A stretch of DNA of 7,189 bases, taken from assembly GCA_947178455.1 (NCBI GenBank), contig CAMWYI010000092.1:1-7189 (forward strand), written 5' to 3'. Made by a program: the position numbers and the translations under genes. The notes under the pieces were generated by a model. That model did not search any database. It saw only the letters and a list, made by a program, of their open reading frames with translations, and was not told the origin of the DNA. Source of the stretch: an uncultured Alistipes sp. GTDB lineage: Bacteria; Bacteroidota; Bacteroidia; Bacteroidales; Rikenellaceae. Shown piece after piece: positions 1 to 5,393 of this stretch (position 1 is its first letter; every line of letters starts with the position of its first letter).

Positions 1-283
1 GCTCTCGTTTTCGTCCGACGAATTGATAGACAGTTTTTTTGAGGAGGAAAATCTGCGCATCGTGGCAGAAGATGTTGATCACGACGAGGAGGTGCGGATT
101 ACTCCCGAACTGGCCGAGAACGAGGAGCTGGTGAGCGAATCGCTGGCCGAAATCTATCTCGCGCAGGGATTGCCCGATCGGGCCGTTGCGATTTATCATA
201 AATTAAGTTTGCTAAATCCCGAAAAAAGTGTTTACTTTGCCGAACTTATCGACCGGATCGAAAAACAGGAAAACAATAATTAA
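1..283 (+). CDS. TPR-like protein, C-terminal part (5' end outside window)
   Basis: Only the C-terminal 93 or so residues are visible. The reading frame is open from base 2 with no obligatory start, so the gene almost certainly begins upstream; the Met codon at 23 is probably internal. The visible part is acidic at first (runs of E and D), then has a helix-turn-helix stretch with SESLAEIYLAQGLPDRAVAIY, followed by KLSLLNPEKSVYFAELI. This matches the TPR-type pattern (small residues in helix A, then A..IY in helix B) seen in a Bacteroidota family whose members end with a single TPR followed by a YFA..I motif. It ends 11 bases before secG and is probably cotranscribed with it. I recall this family sitting next to secG and an LptE-like gene in Bacteroides, but that rests on memory. 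The role is unknown; a protein-protein interaction function is inferred from the TPR. Confidence 0.7.
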   Translation, partial: LSFSSDELIDSFFEEENLRIVAEDVDHDEEVRITPELAENEELVSESLAEIYLAQGLPDRAVAIYHKLSLLNPEKSVYFAELIDRIEKQENNN

Positions 284-294
284 ATTTTCAAGAT

Positions 295-645
295 ATGTTG
301 TACACGATTTGCGTTGCCCTGATAGTCATTGCGAGCATTTTGGTGATTCTCGCGGTATTGGTGCAGAACCCCAAGAGCGGCATGGCCGCTAATTTCGGCG
401 CATCGAATCAGGTGATGGGCGTGCGGGAAACTTCCGATTTTTTGGAAAAATTCACTTGGACGATGGCCGTCGTTATCTTGGTATTGAGTTTGGCGGCTAC
501 CGTTGCGATGAATCGCGGCGGCGTTTCGGGCGACTCCGAAGCGGCCAAAGATGCCAAAGCATTGCAGGAACAGATGTTCGAGTCGAATCCGGCCATTCCG
601 CAGACCGAAGTTCCCGCTGCGAGCGACGAACAGCCGGCAGAATAA
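295..645 (+). CDS. secG: Preprotein translocase subunit SecG
   Basis: SecG is the small, non-essential third subunit of the SecYEG channel in the cytoplasmic membrane, where it helps SecA-driven export. The 116-residue product has the family layout. Transmembrane helix 1 spans about residues 2-23. It is followed by the conserved cytoplasmic loop VQNPKSGMAANFGASNQVMG (residues 23-42), which matches the usual Q..K.GG....G.S pattern. A short amphipathic stretch (TSDFLEKFTW) and transmembrane helix 2 at about residues 54-72 come next. The tail after residue 75 is acidic, rich in Ala, Pro and Glu, and probably disordered; such variable tails are common in Bacteroidota SecG. The ATG at 295 is the natural start because TM1 begins immediately after it. 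It follows the TPR gene by 11 bases, so the two probably share an mRNA, and a strong terminator follows its stop. Confidence 0.93.
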   Translation: MLYTICVALIVIASILVILAVLVQNPKSGMAANFGASNQVMGVRETSDFLEKFTWTMAVVILVLSLAATVAMNRGGVSGDSEAAKDAKALQEQMFESNPAIPQTEVPAASDEQPAE

Positions 646-671
646 GGTCTCACCGACTTTTTGCAGAATCG

Positions 672-705
672 AGAGCCGCAATTATCCGTTGCGGCTCTTT
701 TCTTT
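672..705 (+). terminator. Intrinsic terminator after secG
   Basis: A perfect 10-bp stem pairs 672-681 (AGAGCCGCAA) with 689-698 (TTGCGGCTCT), leaving a 7-base loop. It is followed by a T-rich tail (TTTCTTT, 699-705). It lies 27 bases past the secG stop codon and is the expected end of the TPR-secG transcript. The only oddity is that the next gene starts 11 bases after the tail, leaving little room for its own promoter. Confidence 0.85.
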
Positions 706-715
706 CGATTGCCCT

Positions 716-1099
716 ATGGATATTTTGACTTTTCGCGATTATTGTCTCTCGTTGCCGATGAGCGAGGAGACTACTCCGTTCGATGAAACGACGCTCGTCT
801 ATAAGGTCGGCGGCAAGATGTATGCTTGCGCCGATATGGCCGACTTCGGGCATATCGCCGTGAAATGCGACCCCGACGAGGCGCTGCGCTTGCGCGATTC
901 CTATCCCGAAGTGACTACGGCTTGGCATTTCAGCAAACGCCATTGGAACGGCATCCGCACCGACGGCGATTTGCCCGACCGTTTCATCCGCGAGCAAATC
1001 CGCAATTCGTATCTGTTGGTTTTGCGGCAGAACGTGACGCCCAAATCCTTGCGCGAGGAGATTCTCGCTTATGTCGAACAGCACGGGCTGCCGGAATAA
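716..1099 (+). CDS. MmcQ/YjbR family protein
   Basis: This 127-residue protein belongs to the MmcQ/YjbR family (DUF419), small proteins with a CyaY-like alpha/beta fold often annotated as DNA-binding. The biological role is not established. Family hallmarks visible here are an N-terminal helix with RDYCLSLP, an E/F-rich turn before LVYKVGGKMYACA (about residues 27-39), IAVKCDPDEALRLR (47-60), and the signature HFSKRHWNGI (71-80) followed by DGDLPD and I...SY.LV. The length fits the usual 110-130 residues. I chose the ATG at 716 because the homology (MDILTFRDYC) begins there. The frame stays open back to 551, but that would run through secG and its terminator. It converges with the minus-strand pnuT gene, the stop codons lying 42 bases apart. 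No promoter of its own is obvious. Confidence 0.85.
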   Translation: MDILTFRDYCLSLPMSEETTPFDETTLVYKVGGKMYACADMADFGHIAVKCDPDEALRLRDSYPEVTTAWHFSKRHWNGIRTDGDLPDRFIREQIRNSYLLVLRQNVTPKSLREEILAYVEQHGLPE

Positions 1100-1124
1100 C
1101 GATTCCGACAGCCCGCGTCTCTTT
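1084..1124 (+). terminator. Probable terminator overlapping the mmcQ-like stop codon
   Basis: A 14-position stem pairs 1084-1097 with 1102-1115, with one C-A mismatch (1091 against 1108) and a 4-base loop (AACG). The stem contains CGGGCTG paired with CAGCCCG and CGGAAT paired with ATTCCG. It covers the last codons and the first base of the TAA stop. The tail (CGTCTCTTT) is only weakly T-rich, so termination efficiency is uncertain. It sits in the short convergent gap with the pnuT gene and may also shield that gene's 3' end, although no U-rich tail is seen for minus-strand transcription. Confidence 0.5.
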
Positions 1125-1141
1125 CGTGGACTTCCCAGCGG

Positions 1142-1735
1142 TCAGGCGTTGCGGATTTGCCGGTTCCAGCGCAGATAACCGGCAACGGCCAGTGCCGAGT
1201 AGAGCAGGTACAGCCCCGCCGTGAACGGAATCTCCTTGTAGCAATAGAGCCCGATGGTCGTGAGGTCTGCGACGAGCCATACGAGCCATTGCTCGGCATA
1301 TTTGCGCGAGAGCATCCACATCGCCACGACCGACAGGGCGGTCGTAAAACTGTCCCAAAACGGCACGGTGCTGTTGGTGAAGCGAACCAGCACCCAATAA
1401 ATGCCCACGTGAGCAAGGGCATAGGCTCCCACGAGCAGCGGCACCTGCCGCAAGGGAGTATGGGCAATGGCGAACGCTGTGCCGGTGGTTCGGGTGGTCG
1501 GGTTCTTCTGCCTCCGGCTGCGTTGCCATACCGCCCAGCCGTAAAGCCCGGCCAGCACATAGTACACTTGCATCGAGCAGTCGGCATAAAGCCCCGACCG
1601 GTAGTAGAGCACGCCGTGTACGACCGGCATGATAAGCCCGACGACCCATAGCCGGATGTCGGCCCGATATTCGAGCCACAAGTAAAGCACGCCGAGCGCG
1701 ATGCCTGCTAATTGAAGAATCAGTTTCCAGTCCAT
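1142..1735 (-). CDS. pnuT: PnuC-family transporter, probable thiamine transporter PnuT
   Basis: This 197-residue inner-membrane protein of the PnuC family has about seven hydrophobic helices, starting with LILQLAGIALGVLYLWLEY (5-23) and ending with TAGLYLLYSALAVAGYLRW. The family signature is clear in the C-terminal half: the stretch WDSFTTALSVVAMWMLSRK (127-145), then E-QW followed by VWLVAD (152-157) and IGLYCYKEI. PnuC proteins carry nicotinamide riboside, while relatives carry riboflavin (PnuX) or thiamine (PnuT) by facilitated diffusion followed by phosphorylation trapping. Thiamine is inferred from context, because the gene lies 62 bases downstream of a TonB receptor under a TPP riboswitch. 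The ATG at 1735 is preceded by an A-rich leader (GCAAAAAATAAA), typical of starts without Shine-Dalgarno in this phylum. The frame stays open upstream into the receptor gene, but that part is out-of-frame receptor sequence. No thiamine pyrophosphokinase gene follows in this operon. Confidence 0.85.
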   Translation of the reverse strand: MDWKLILQLAGIALGVLYLWLEYRADIRLWVVGLIMPVVHGVLYYRSGLYADCSMQVYYVLAGLYGWAVWQRSRRQKNPTTRTTGTAFAIAHTPLRQVPLLVGAYALAHVGIYWVLVRFTNSTVPFWDSFTTALSVVAMWMLSRKYAEQWLVWLVADLTTIGLYCYKEIPFTAGLYLLYSALAVAGYLRWNRQIRNA

Positions 1736-1753
1736 TTTATTTTTTGCAAAGCG

Positions 1754-1786
1754 GCGAAGGCCTCTCTCGGAAAGAGAGGCCTTCGC
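1754..1786 (-). other. Intercistronic hairpin between the TonB receptor and pnuT
   Basis: A perfect 14-bp inverted repeat pairs 1754-1767 with 1773-1786 around a 5-base loop. It occupies about half of the 62-base gap between the receptor stop and the pnuT start. On the minus-strand mRNA the stem ends 18 bases before the pnuT ATG. The sequence after it (CGCTTTGC, then an A-run) is not a U-tract, so it does not look like a classical intrinsic terminator in that direction, nor does the + side carry a T-run. A role in mRNA stability or in lowering pnuT expression relative to the receptor is possible but inferred only. Confidence 0.75.
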
Positions 1787-1797
1787 TCGTCGTGTCG

Positions 1798-4107
1798 TCA
1801 GAATCGGACGGTTACGTTCGCCAGCACATTGAGCGGTGCCTGCGGAAAGTAGAACGCATGGTCGGTCTGTTCGCCTTCGTAGGCTTCCGACCACCCGTAG
1901 CCGTTGCTTTCGTACTCCGTGTCGAACAGGTTGTTGACCTGCAATCCGAACCGGATGCTTCGGGCTGCCCGCGTGCGGAGCGTATAGCCCAGATTGAGGT
2001 TCGTCACGCAGTAGGCATCGAGTTGCATGTTGCGGTTGGCGTAATTGGTGAAGTATTGTTTGCTCACGTATTGCGTGTGCAGCAGGGCCTCGAATCCGCC
2101 GTGATGAAAATCCAGTAACAGCGCCGCGATGGTTGTCGGCGAATAGGCCAGCCGTGTCGTTCCCATTGCAACCTCGTGATAGCCGTATTCGCCTGCCACA
2201 TCGCCCGACAGCCCGTAGTCGACGACTCGGTGCATGTAGTTCTCGATGCGGTTCTGCGAGAACGTCGCGTTGGCATTGGCCGTGAACCACTTGGCCACGC
2301 GCCACGAAGCCGACAGCTCGATGCCGCGCCGATAGCTGTCGGGCACGTTGTCGTTCAGGGCATCGTAACCGTCGTTGATGCGGCCCGTCGGAACGAGTTG
2401 GTTTTTGTACTTCATGTAGTAGAGATTCACGCCCAACGACAGACGAGGTGCCGTGTAGGTGTAGCCCAGCTCGTAGTCATAGAGCTTTTCGGCGGTGGGG
2501 TAGGTGCCCGCTTCGGCGAACATGTAGCGGTCGGTGAAGTCGCTGCGTGTCGGTTCTTTCTGCGCAATGGCGAACGAAAAATAGAACGTATTGCGCTTGC
2601 CGAGCGTGTAGTTCAGCCCGACGTGCGGGTTGAAAAAATGGTATTGCTTGTCGACGTCGATAGGTTGCATGCCCACTTCGTGCGAGACGTAGTTGTCGTT
2701 CACGCCCCACGCCTTGTAGCTCACGTAGCGGTATTGCAGGTCGGCGAATAGCCGCAGCCCTTTCGCCGCCTGCCAGTTGGCACGGGCGAAGAGGTTGGCG
2801 TCGTGCTTTTCGACGTCGTTGTCGTACCAGTGGCCGCCGAGTGCAGCCGCTTCCACGCCGTCCACCCAGTCCAGTTCGCCCCAGTGCGGGCAGGTGTAGT
2901 AGCTCCATGAACCGCCGAACGTCAAATCGAGCCGGCTGGTCGAATAGTTGGCCGCTGCATTCACACCGCCCAGATGATTGCGCATCAGCTTTTCGCGAAT
3001 CAAATCGCGCTTCAGCCGCACTCCGTTTGTATCATAGGCGATTTCGTTCGGCAGCGTGAGGTATTCGTTCAGTTTCGCATCGTCCTTGTACTGCTTGTAG
3101 TAGCCGTAGCCATAGGTGTAGAACGCCGCAGCATTCAGCGTCCAGCGGTCGTTCAGACGTTGGCTCAACAGCAGCTGATTGTTGATTTGCAGGTAGTTGT
3201 CGGTCTGGTCGTCGTAATAGTCGACTGTGGCACGTTGCAATTCTCCCTTTTTCAGAAAATAGTAGGAGTGGGGGCCGTCGGAGGTGTAGTACTGCCCTCC
3301 GTCGTGGTAGCGGCGGCCGTTCAGGGCCATATCCTCTTTCGTTACGCCGTTGTAGGTGAGGTAGGTTTTCGCCTTGCCGCCGAGCGAAACGAGTTTCAGC
3401 ATCGTGTTGCCGGAGTAGTAGCCGGTTTGGAACAGATACGATTTGAGGTCGGTGGAGCCTCGGTCGATATAGCCGTCCGACCCGATGTGCGTCAGCCGTG
3501 CATCTATCGTCCAGTGGCCGCCCAGCAGCCCCGACGAAATTCCGATTGCCTGCTTGTTGGTGTTGTAGGAGCCGTAGGAGAGCGAAGCCGAGCCGCCGAA
3601 CTCGGTCGAAAGCGATTCGGTCGTCATGCTGACGGCACCGCCGAAAGCTCCCGTGCCATTGGTCGAAATGCCGGCGCCGCGCTGGATTTGTATCGTGCCG
3701 ACGGCCGAAATCAGGTCGGGCGTGTCGTACCAGTACATCGCGTGCGAATCGGGATTGTTCATCGAAACACCGTTGATGGTTACGTTCAGCCGTGTAGCGT
3801 CGGTGCCGCGCAGGCGCATCGAGGTGCCGCCGATGCCGATGCCCGTTTCGTTGGTTGCAATCATCGAAGGCGTGAGGGCCAGTACCGACGGAATGTCGTA
3901 CCCGTAACTATTGCGGGCGATTTGCTCGGACGCAAGATTCGTAAATGCGACCGGCGTTCGGGCTGTTGCCCGGGTGGCGGTTACTTCGACCTCCTGCAAT
4001 CGCACCATGCGCACCGAATCGTCCGCAATAGTTTGCGCCTGTGTTCGCGTCCGCGCTCCGATAACCGTCGTAAGCACAACGGCCGAATGAATCAAAAACC
4101 TTTTCAT
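1798..4107 (-). CDS. TonB-dependent outer-membrane receptor, probable thiamine receptor
   Basis: This 769-residue TonB-dependent receptor would carry a substrate across the outer membrane using energy from TonB-ExbB-ExbD. A Sec signal peptide covers residues 1-24 (MKRFLIHSAVVLTTVIG, then TQA before QT). A TonB-box-like stretch EVEVTATR is at 39-46. The plug domain spans about 50-165, with IPSVLALTPSM, MRLRGTDATRLNVTINGV and IQIQRGAGISTNGTGAFGGAVS. The rest is a 22-strand-type beta-barrel rich in aromatic and alternating residues, ending in the expected terminal Phe (NVTVRF). It lacks the N-terminal carboxypeptidase-like domain common in SusC-type receptors of this phylum, and no SusD gene is present, so it resembles vitamin, heme or siderophore receptors. 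Thiamine or a thiamine derivative is inferred from the TPP riboswitch 30 bases before its start and the PnuT-like gene downstream; sequence alone would not give the substrate. Confidence 0.92.
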   Translation of the reverse strand: MKRFLIHSAVVLTTVIGARTRTQAQTIADDSVRMVRLQEVEVTATRATARTPVAFTNLASEQIARNSYGYDIPSVLALTPSMIATNETGIGIGGTSMRLRGTDATRLNVTINGVSMNNPDSHAMYWYDTPDLISAVGTIQIQRGAGISTNGTGAFGGAVSMTTESLSTEFGGSASLSYGSYNTNKQAIGISSGLLGGHWTIDARLTHIGSDGYIDRGSTDLKSYLFQTGYYSGNTMLKLVSLGGKAKTYLTYNGVTKEDMALNGRRYHDGGQYYTSDGPHSYYFLKKGELQRATVDYYDDQTDNYLQINNQLLLSQRLNDRWTLNAAAFYTYGYGYYKQYKDDAKLNEYLTLPNEIAYDTNGVRLKRDLIREKLMRNHLGGVNAAANYSTSRLDLTFGGSWSYYTCPHWGELDWVDGVEAAALGGHWYDNDVEKHDANLFARANWQAAKGLRLFADLQYRYVSYKAWGVNDNYVSHEVGMQPIDVDKQYHFFNPHVGLNYTLGKRNTFYFSFAIAQKEPTRSDFTDRYMFAEAGTYPTAEKLYDYELGYTYTAPRLSLGVNLYYMKYKNQLVPTGRINDGYDALNDNVPDSYRRGIELSASWRVAKWFTANANATFSQNRIENYMHRVVDYGLSGDVAGEYGYHEVAMGTTRLAYSPTTIAALLLDFHHGGFEALLHTQYVSKQYFTNYANRNMQLDAYCVTNLNLGYTLRTRAARSIRFGLQVNNLFDTEYESNGYGWSEAYEGEQTDHAFYFPQAPLNVLANVTVRF

Positions 4108-4137
4108 AAATACTTTAATTTAAGTTAAAGAACAGAA

Positions 4138-4236
4138 AAGGGGTATGTATTGTTGATTATGCGTTCCCGGTATCGGCATTACCCGTCTCCGGTTCGATGG
4201 GTATAATCTCAGCCCGCGCAACGGCGAGCACCCCTT
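4138..4236 (-). promoter_or_regulatory. TPP riboswitch (THI element)
   Basis: On the minus strand this 99-base segment has all the landmarks of the thiamine pyrophosphate aptamer. P1 pairs AAGGGGT (4236-4230) with ACCCCTT (4144-4138). The pyrimidine-sensing core GGGCTGAGA lies at 4215-4207, followed by ATACCC. The pyrophosphate-sensing arm contains GAACC, GGGTAATGCCG and CGGGAA, corresponding to the consensus GAACCTGA, GGATAATGCC and AGGGAA. In P4 the usual CCT/AGG pairing is replaced by CCG (4192-4190) with CGG (4169-4167), a compensatory change that keeps the helix. It precedes the TonB receptor start by 30 bases. TPP binding should lower expression of the receptor and PnuT. I see no clear terminator between aptamer and start, so control of translation initiation is the likelier mode. 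Confidence 0.93.
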
Positions 4237-4250
4237 GAAGAATATCGGCG

Positions 4251-4282
4251 CAAAGGTAAAACAAAAGGCGGAAAGCGCCAAC
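4251..4282 (-). promoter_or_regulatory. Predicted Bacteroidota-type promoter of the thiamine operon
   Basis: On the minus strand TACCTTTG (4258-4251) is an exact match to the Bacteroidota -7 box TAnnTTTG. A GTTG at 4282-4279, 20 bases upstream, can serve as the -33 element (consensus TTTG). Transcription would then begin at about 4243-4246, a few bases before the riboswitch P1 stem. This placement is just what a riboswitch leader needs. The -33 element falls inside the loop of the galM terminator hairpin. Confidence 0.65.
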
Positions 4283-4296
4283 ACTTTCCGTCTTTT
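4256..4296 (-). terminator. Intrinsic terminator of the gltX-galM operon
   Basis: On the minus strand CGGAAAG (4290-4284) pairs with CTTTCCG (4275-4269) around an 8-base loop. After one A-C mismatch the stem can extend through AAAG/CTTT. The tail TTTTGTTTTAC is U-rich. It lies about 32 bases beyond the second, natural galM stop at 4328-4330 rather than next to the premature stop. This fits the idea that the full-length gene was the original transcription unit. Confidence 0.7.
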
Positions 4297-4327
4297 TCGT
4301 GCGATGAACTCCTCAATCGGGTCGTTT

Positions 4328-4483
4328 TCAGTACGTTCCGAACCGGAATACGATTTTCTGGCAATACCGTTCGTCGGGGTGGAGCAGCGGCGACGGAAAT
4401 TCGGGCCGGTTGATAGCGTCTGGAAAATTCTGACACTCGATAGCTACGCCGTCGTGGTCGGCATAACGACCTCCCGATTTCGT
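4328..4483 (-). pseudogene. galM: Detached C-terminal segment of galM, in frame after a premature TAA
   Basis: Directly after the TAA at 4484-4486 the same reading frame stays open for 51 codons (301-351) and ends in TGA at 4328-4330. The translation begins TKSGGRYADHDGVAIECQNF and goes on to PDAINRPEFPSP, then KIVFRFGTY at the end. This is clearly the C-terminal end of an aldose 1-epimerase (family pattern: G..ET/CQ.FPD..N.P.FPS..L.P...Y). Glu316 in the IEC context corresponds to the catalytic base of characterised GalM enzymes. With this part included, the protein would be 351 residues, a normal GalM length. There is no separate start codon or leader that would suggest independent translation, so I treat it as the untranslated remainder of an interrupted gene, or as evidence of a sequencing error at one base. 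Confidence 0.85.
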
Positions 4484-5383
4484 TTAGGGACAACCACCGG
4501 CCCGCCAGTTGCCCGTGTAAATCATGACCGAAGGCTGCGACGACAAAATCTGCACCTTGCGTCCCGATTTCGGGTCACGCAGCTCGCCGACCTCGCCGAG
4601 AATGTTCGACCGCCAGCCGTCGACAGCGAACGGGTGGTCGTAGCCGCGAAAATCGCGGATATGATTGAATTCGGCGTCGATGCCGTCGCGCAGCGGACGG
4701 AACGAACGGAAATCCTGCGGCGTTCCGGCGACGTCGAGCATCCGGCCCGTCGGAATCTGATATGCGTCCATTTCGGGCACCTGCGAGCTGTTGAGCCGCA
4801 GTTCGTGGTCGAGCACCGAACCGCTCGCTTCGCCCGACAGGTTGAAGTAGAGGTGATTCGTGAGATTGACCACCGTCGTGCGGTCGGTCTGTGCGATGTA
4901 GGTTATTTCGATCGAATTTTCGTCGTGGAAATCGAATGCGGCTTCGATTTGCAATTCGCCCGGGTAGCCTTGGTCGCCGTCGTCCGACGTCAGCGCCATG
5001 ACCACGCGATTGGTTTCGACGCGGCTTTCCCACACGCGGTTCGCAAAATTCTTCGTGCCGCCGTGCAGGTGGTTGCGGCCGTTGTTCACTTCGAGCGAAT
5101 ACGCCTCGCCCTCGATGTTCATGCGGCCCAGCGCGATGCGGTTCGCACAGCGGCCCACGCTTTTGCCCATCGCTGCGCCGTCGAAGAAGTAGCCTTCGGG
5201 ATGTTTGTACCCCAGTACGACGTCGGCCATGCGACCCTCGCGGTCGGGTACCATCGCACCGACGATAGCCGCCCCGAAGTTCGTCAGGCGTACTTCTGCC
5301 CCGTGTTCGTTGCGCATGACATAGAGAATGACGGCCTCGCCTTCGGGCGTCATGCCCCACACGTGCTGTTCGATTGCGACCAT
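4484..5383 (-). CDS. galM: Aldose 1-epimerase (galactose mutarotase), prematurely terminated
   Basis: GalM interconverts alpha and beta anomers of galactose or glucose in the cytoplasm and feeds the Leloir pathway. The open frame gives 299 residues with strong family features: TNFGAAIVGAMVPDREG (34-50), the GKSVGRCANRI motif (73-83), NHLHGG with His107, VVNLTNHLYFNLSG with His177, and GYDHPF with Asp249. His107, His177 and Asp249 match the known substrate-binding and catalytic positions of the family. The frame then stops at TAA (codon 300), just after YTGNWRAGGCP. In relatives a residue such as Lys follows at this point and the protein continues about 50 residues to the catalytic Glu. The truncated product therefore lacks the general base and is predicted inactive. 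It starts 10 bases after the gltX stop, so it is cotranscribed with it. No signal peptide is seen. Confidence 0.88.
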   Translation of the reverse strand: MVAIEQHVWGMTPEGEAVILYVMRNEHGAEVRLTNFGAAIVGAMVPDREGRMADVVLGYKHPEGYFFDGAAMGKSVGRCANRIALGRMNIEGEAYSLEVNNGRNHLHGGTKNFANRVWESRVETNRVVMALTSDDGDQGYPGELQIEAAFDFHDENSIEITYIAQTDRTTVVNLTNHLYFNLSGEASGSVLDHELRLNSSQVPEMDAYQIPTGRMLDVAGTPQDFRSFRPLRDGIDAEFNHIRDFRGYDHPFAVDGWRSNILGEVGELRDPKSGRKVQILSSQPSVMIYTGNWRAGGCP

Positions 5384-5393
5384 GATGCTGTGG

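Noticed and set aside
650..1084. Minus-strand open frame opposite the mmcQ-like gene
   Set aside because: It has no recognisable motif, and the + strand frame has clear MmcQ/YjbR hallmarks.
551..1099. Longer start for the mmcQ-like gene
   Set aside because: The extra 55 residues come from the secG 3' end and its terminator in another frame, and family similarity begins at the ATG at 716.
1754..1786. Intrinsic terminator for the TonB receptor gene
   Set aside because: The stem is strong, but the following bases on the minus strand (CGCTTTGC and an A-run) are not a U-tract, so I list it as an intercistronic hairpin of unknown role.
1142..2305. PnuC-family frame extended upstream to 387 residues as a possible fusion protein
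   Set aside because: The first 190 residues are an out-of-frame reading of the receptor gene and show no homology. The PnuC homology begins exactly at the ATG at 1735.
2974..4128. Long open frame (384 codons) on the + strand opposite the TonB receptor
   Set aside because: Val/Arg-rich translation without recognisable domains; it is an antisense shadow of a well-supported receptor gene.
4209..4493. Alternative minus-strand frame beginning with TTG near the premature galM stop
   Set aside because: It is in a different frame from GalM and Arg/Ser-rich without motif. The conserved C-terminus is in the original galM frame, so neither a frameshift nor a new gene is needed.
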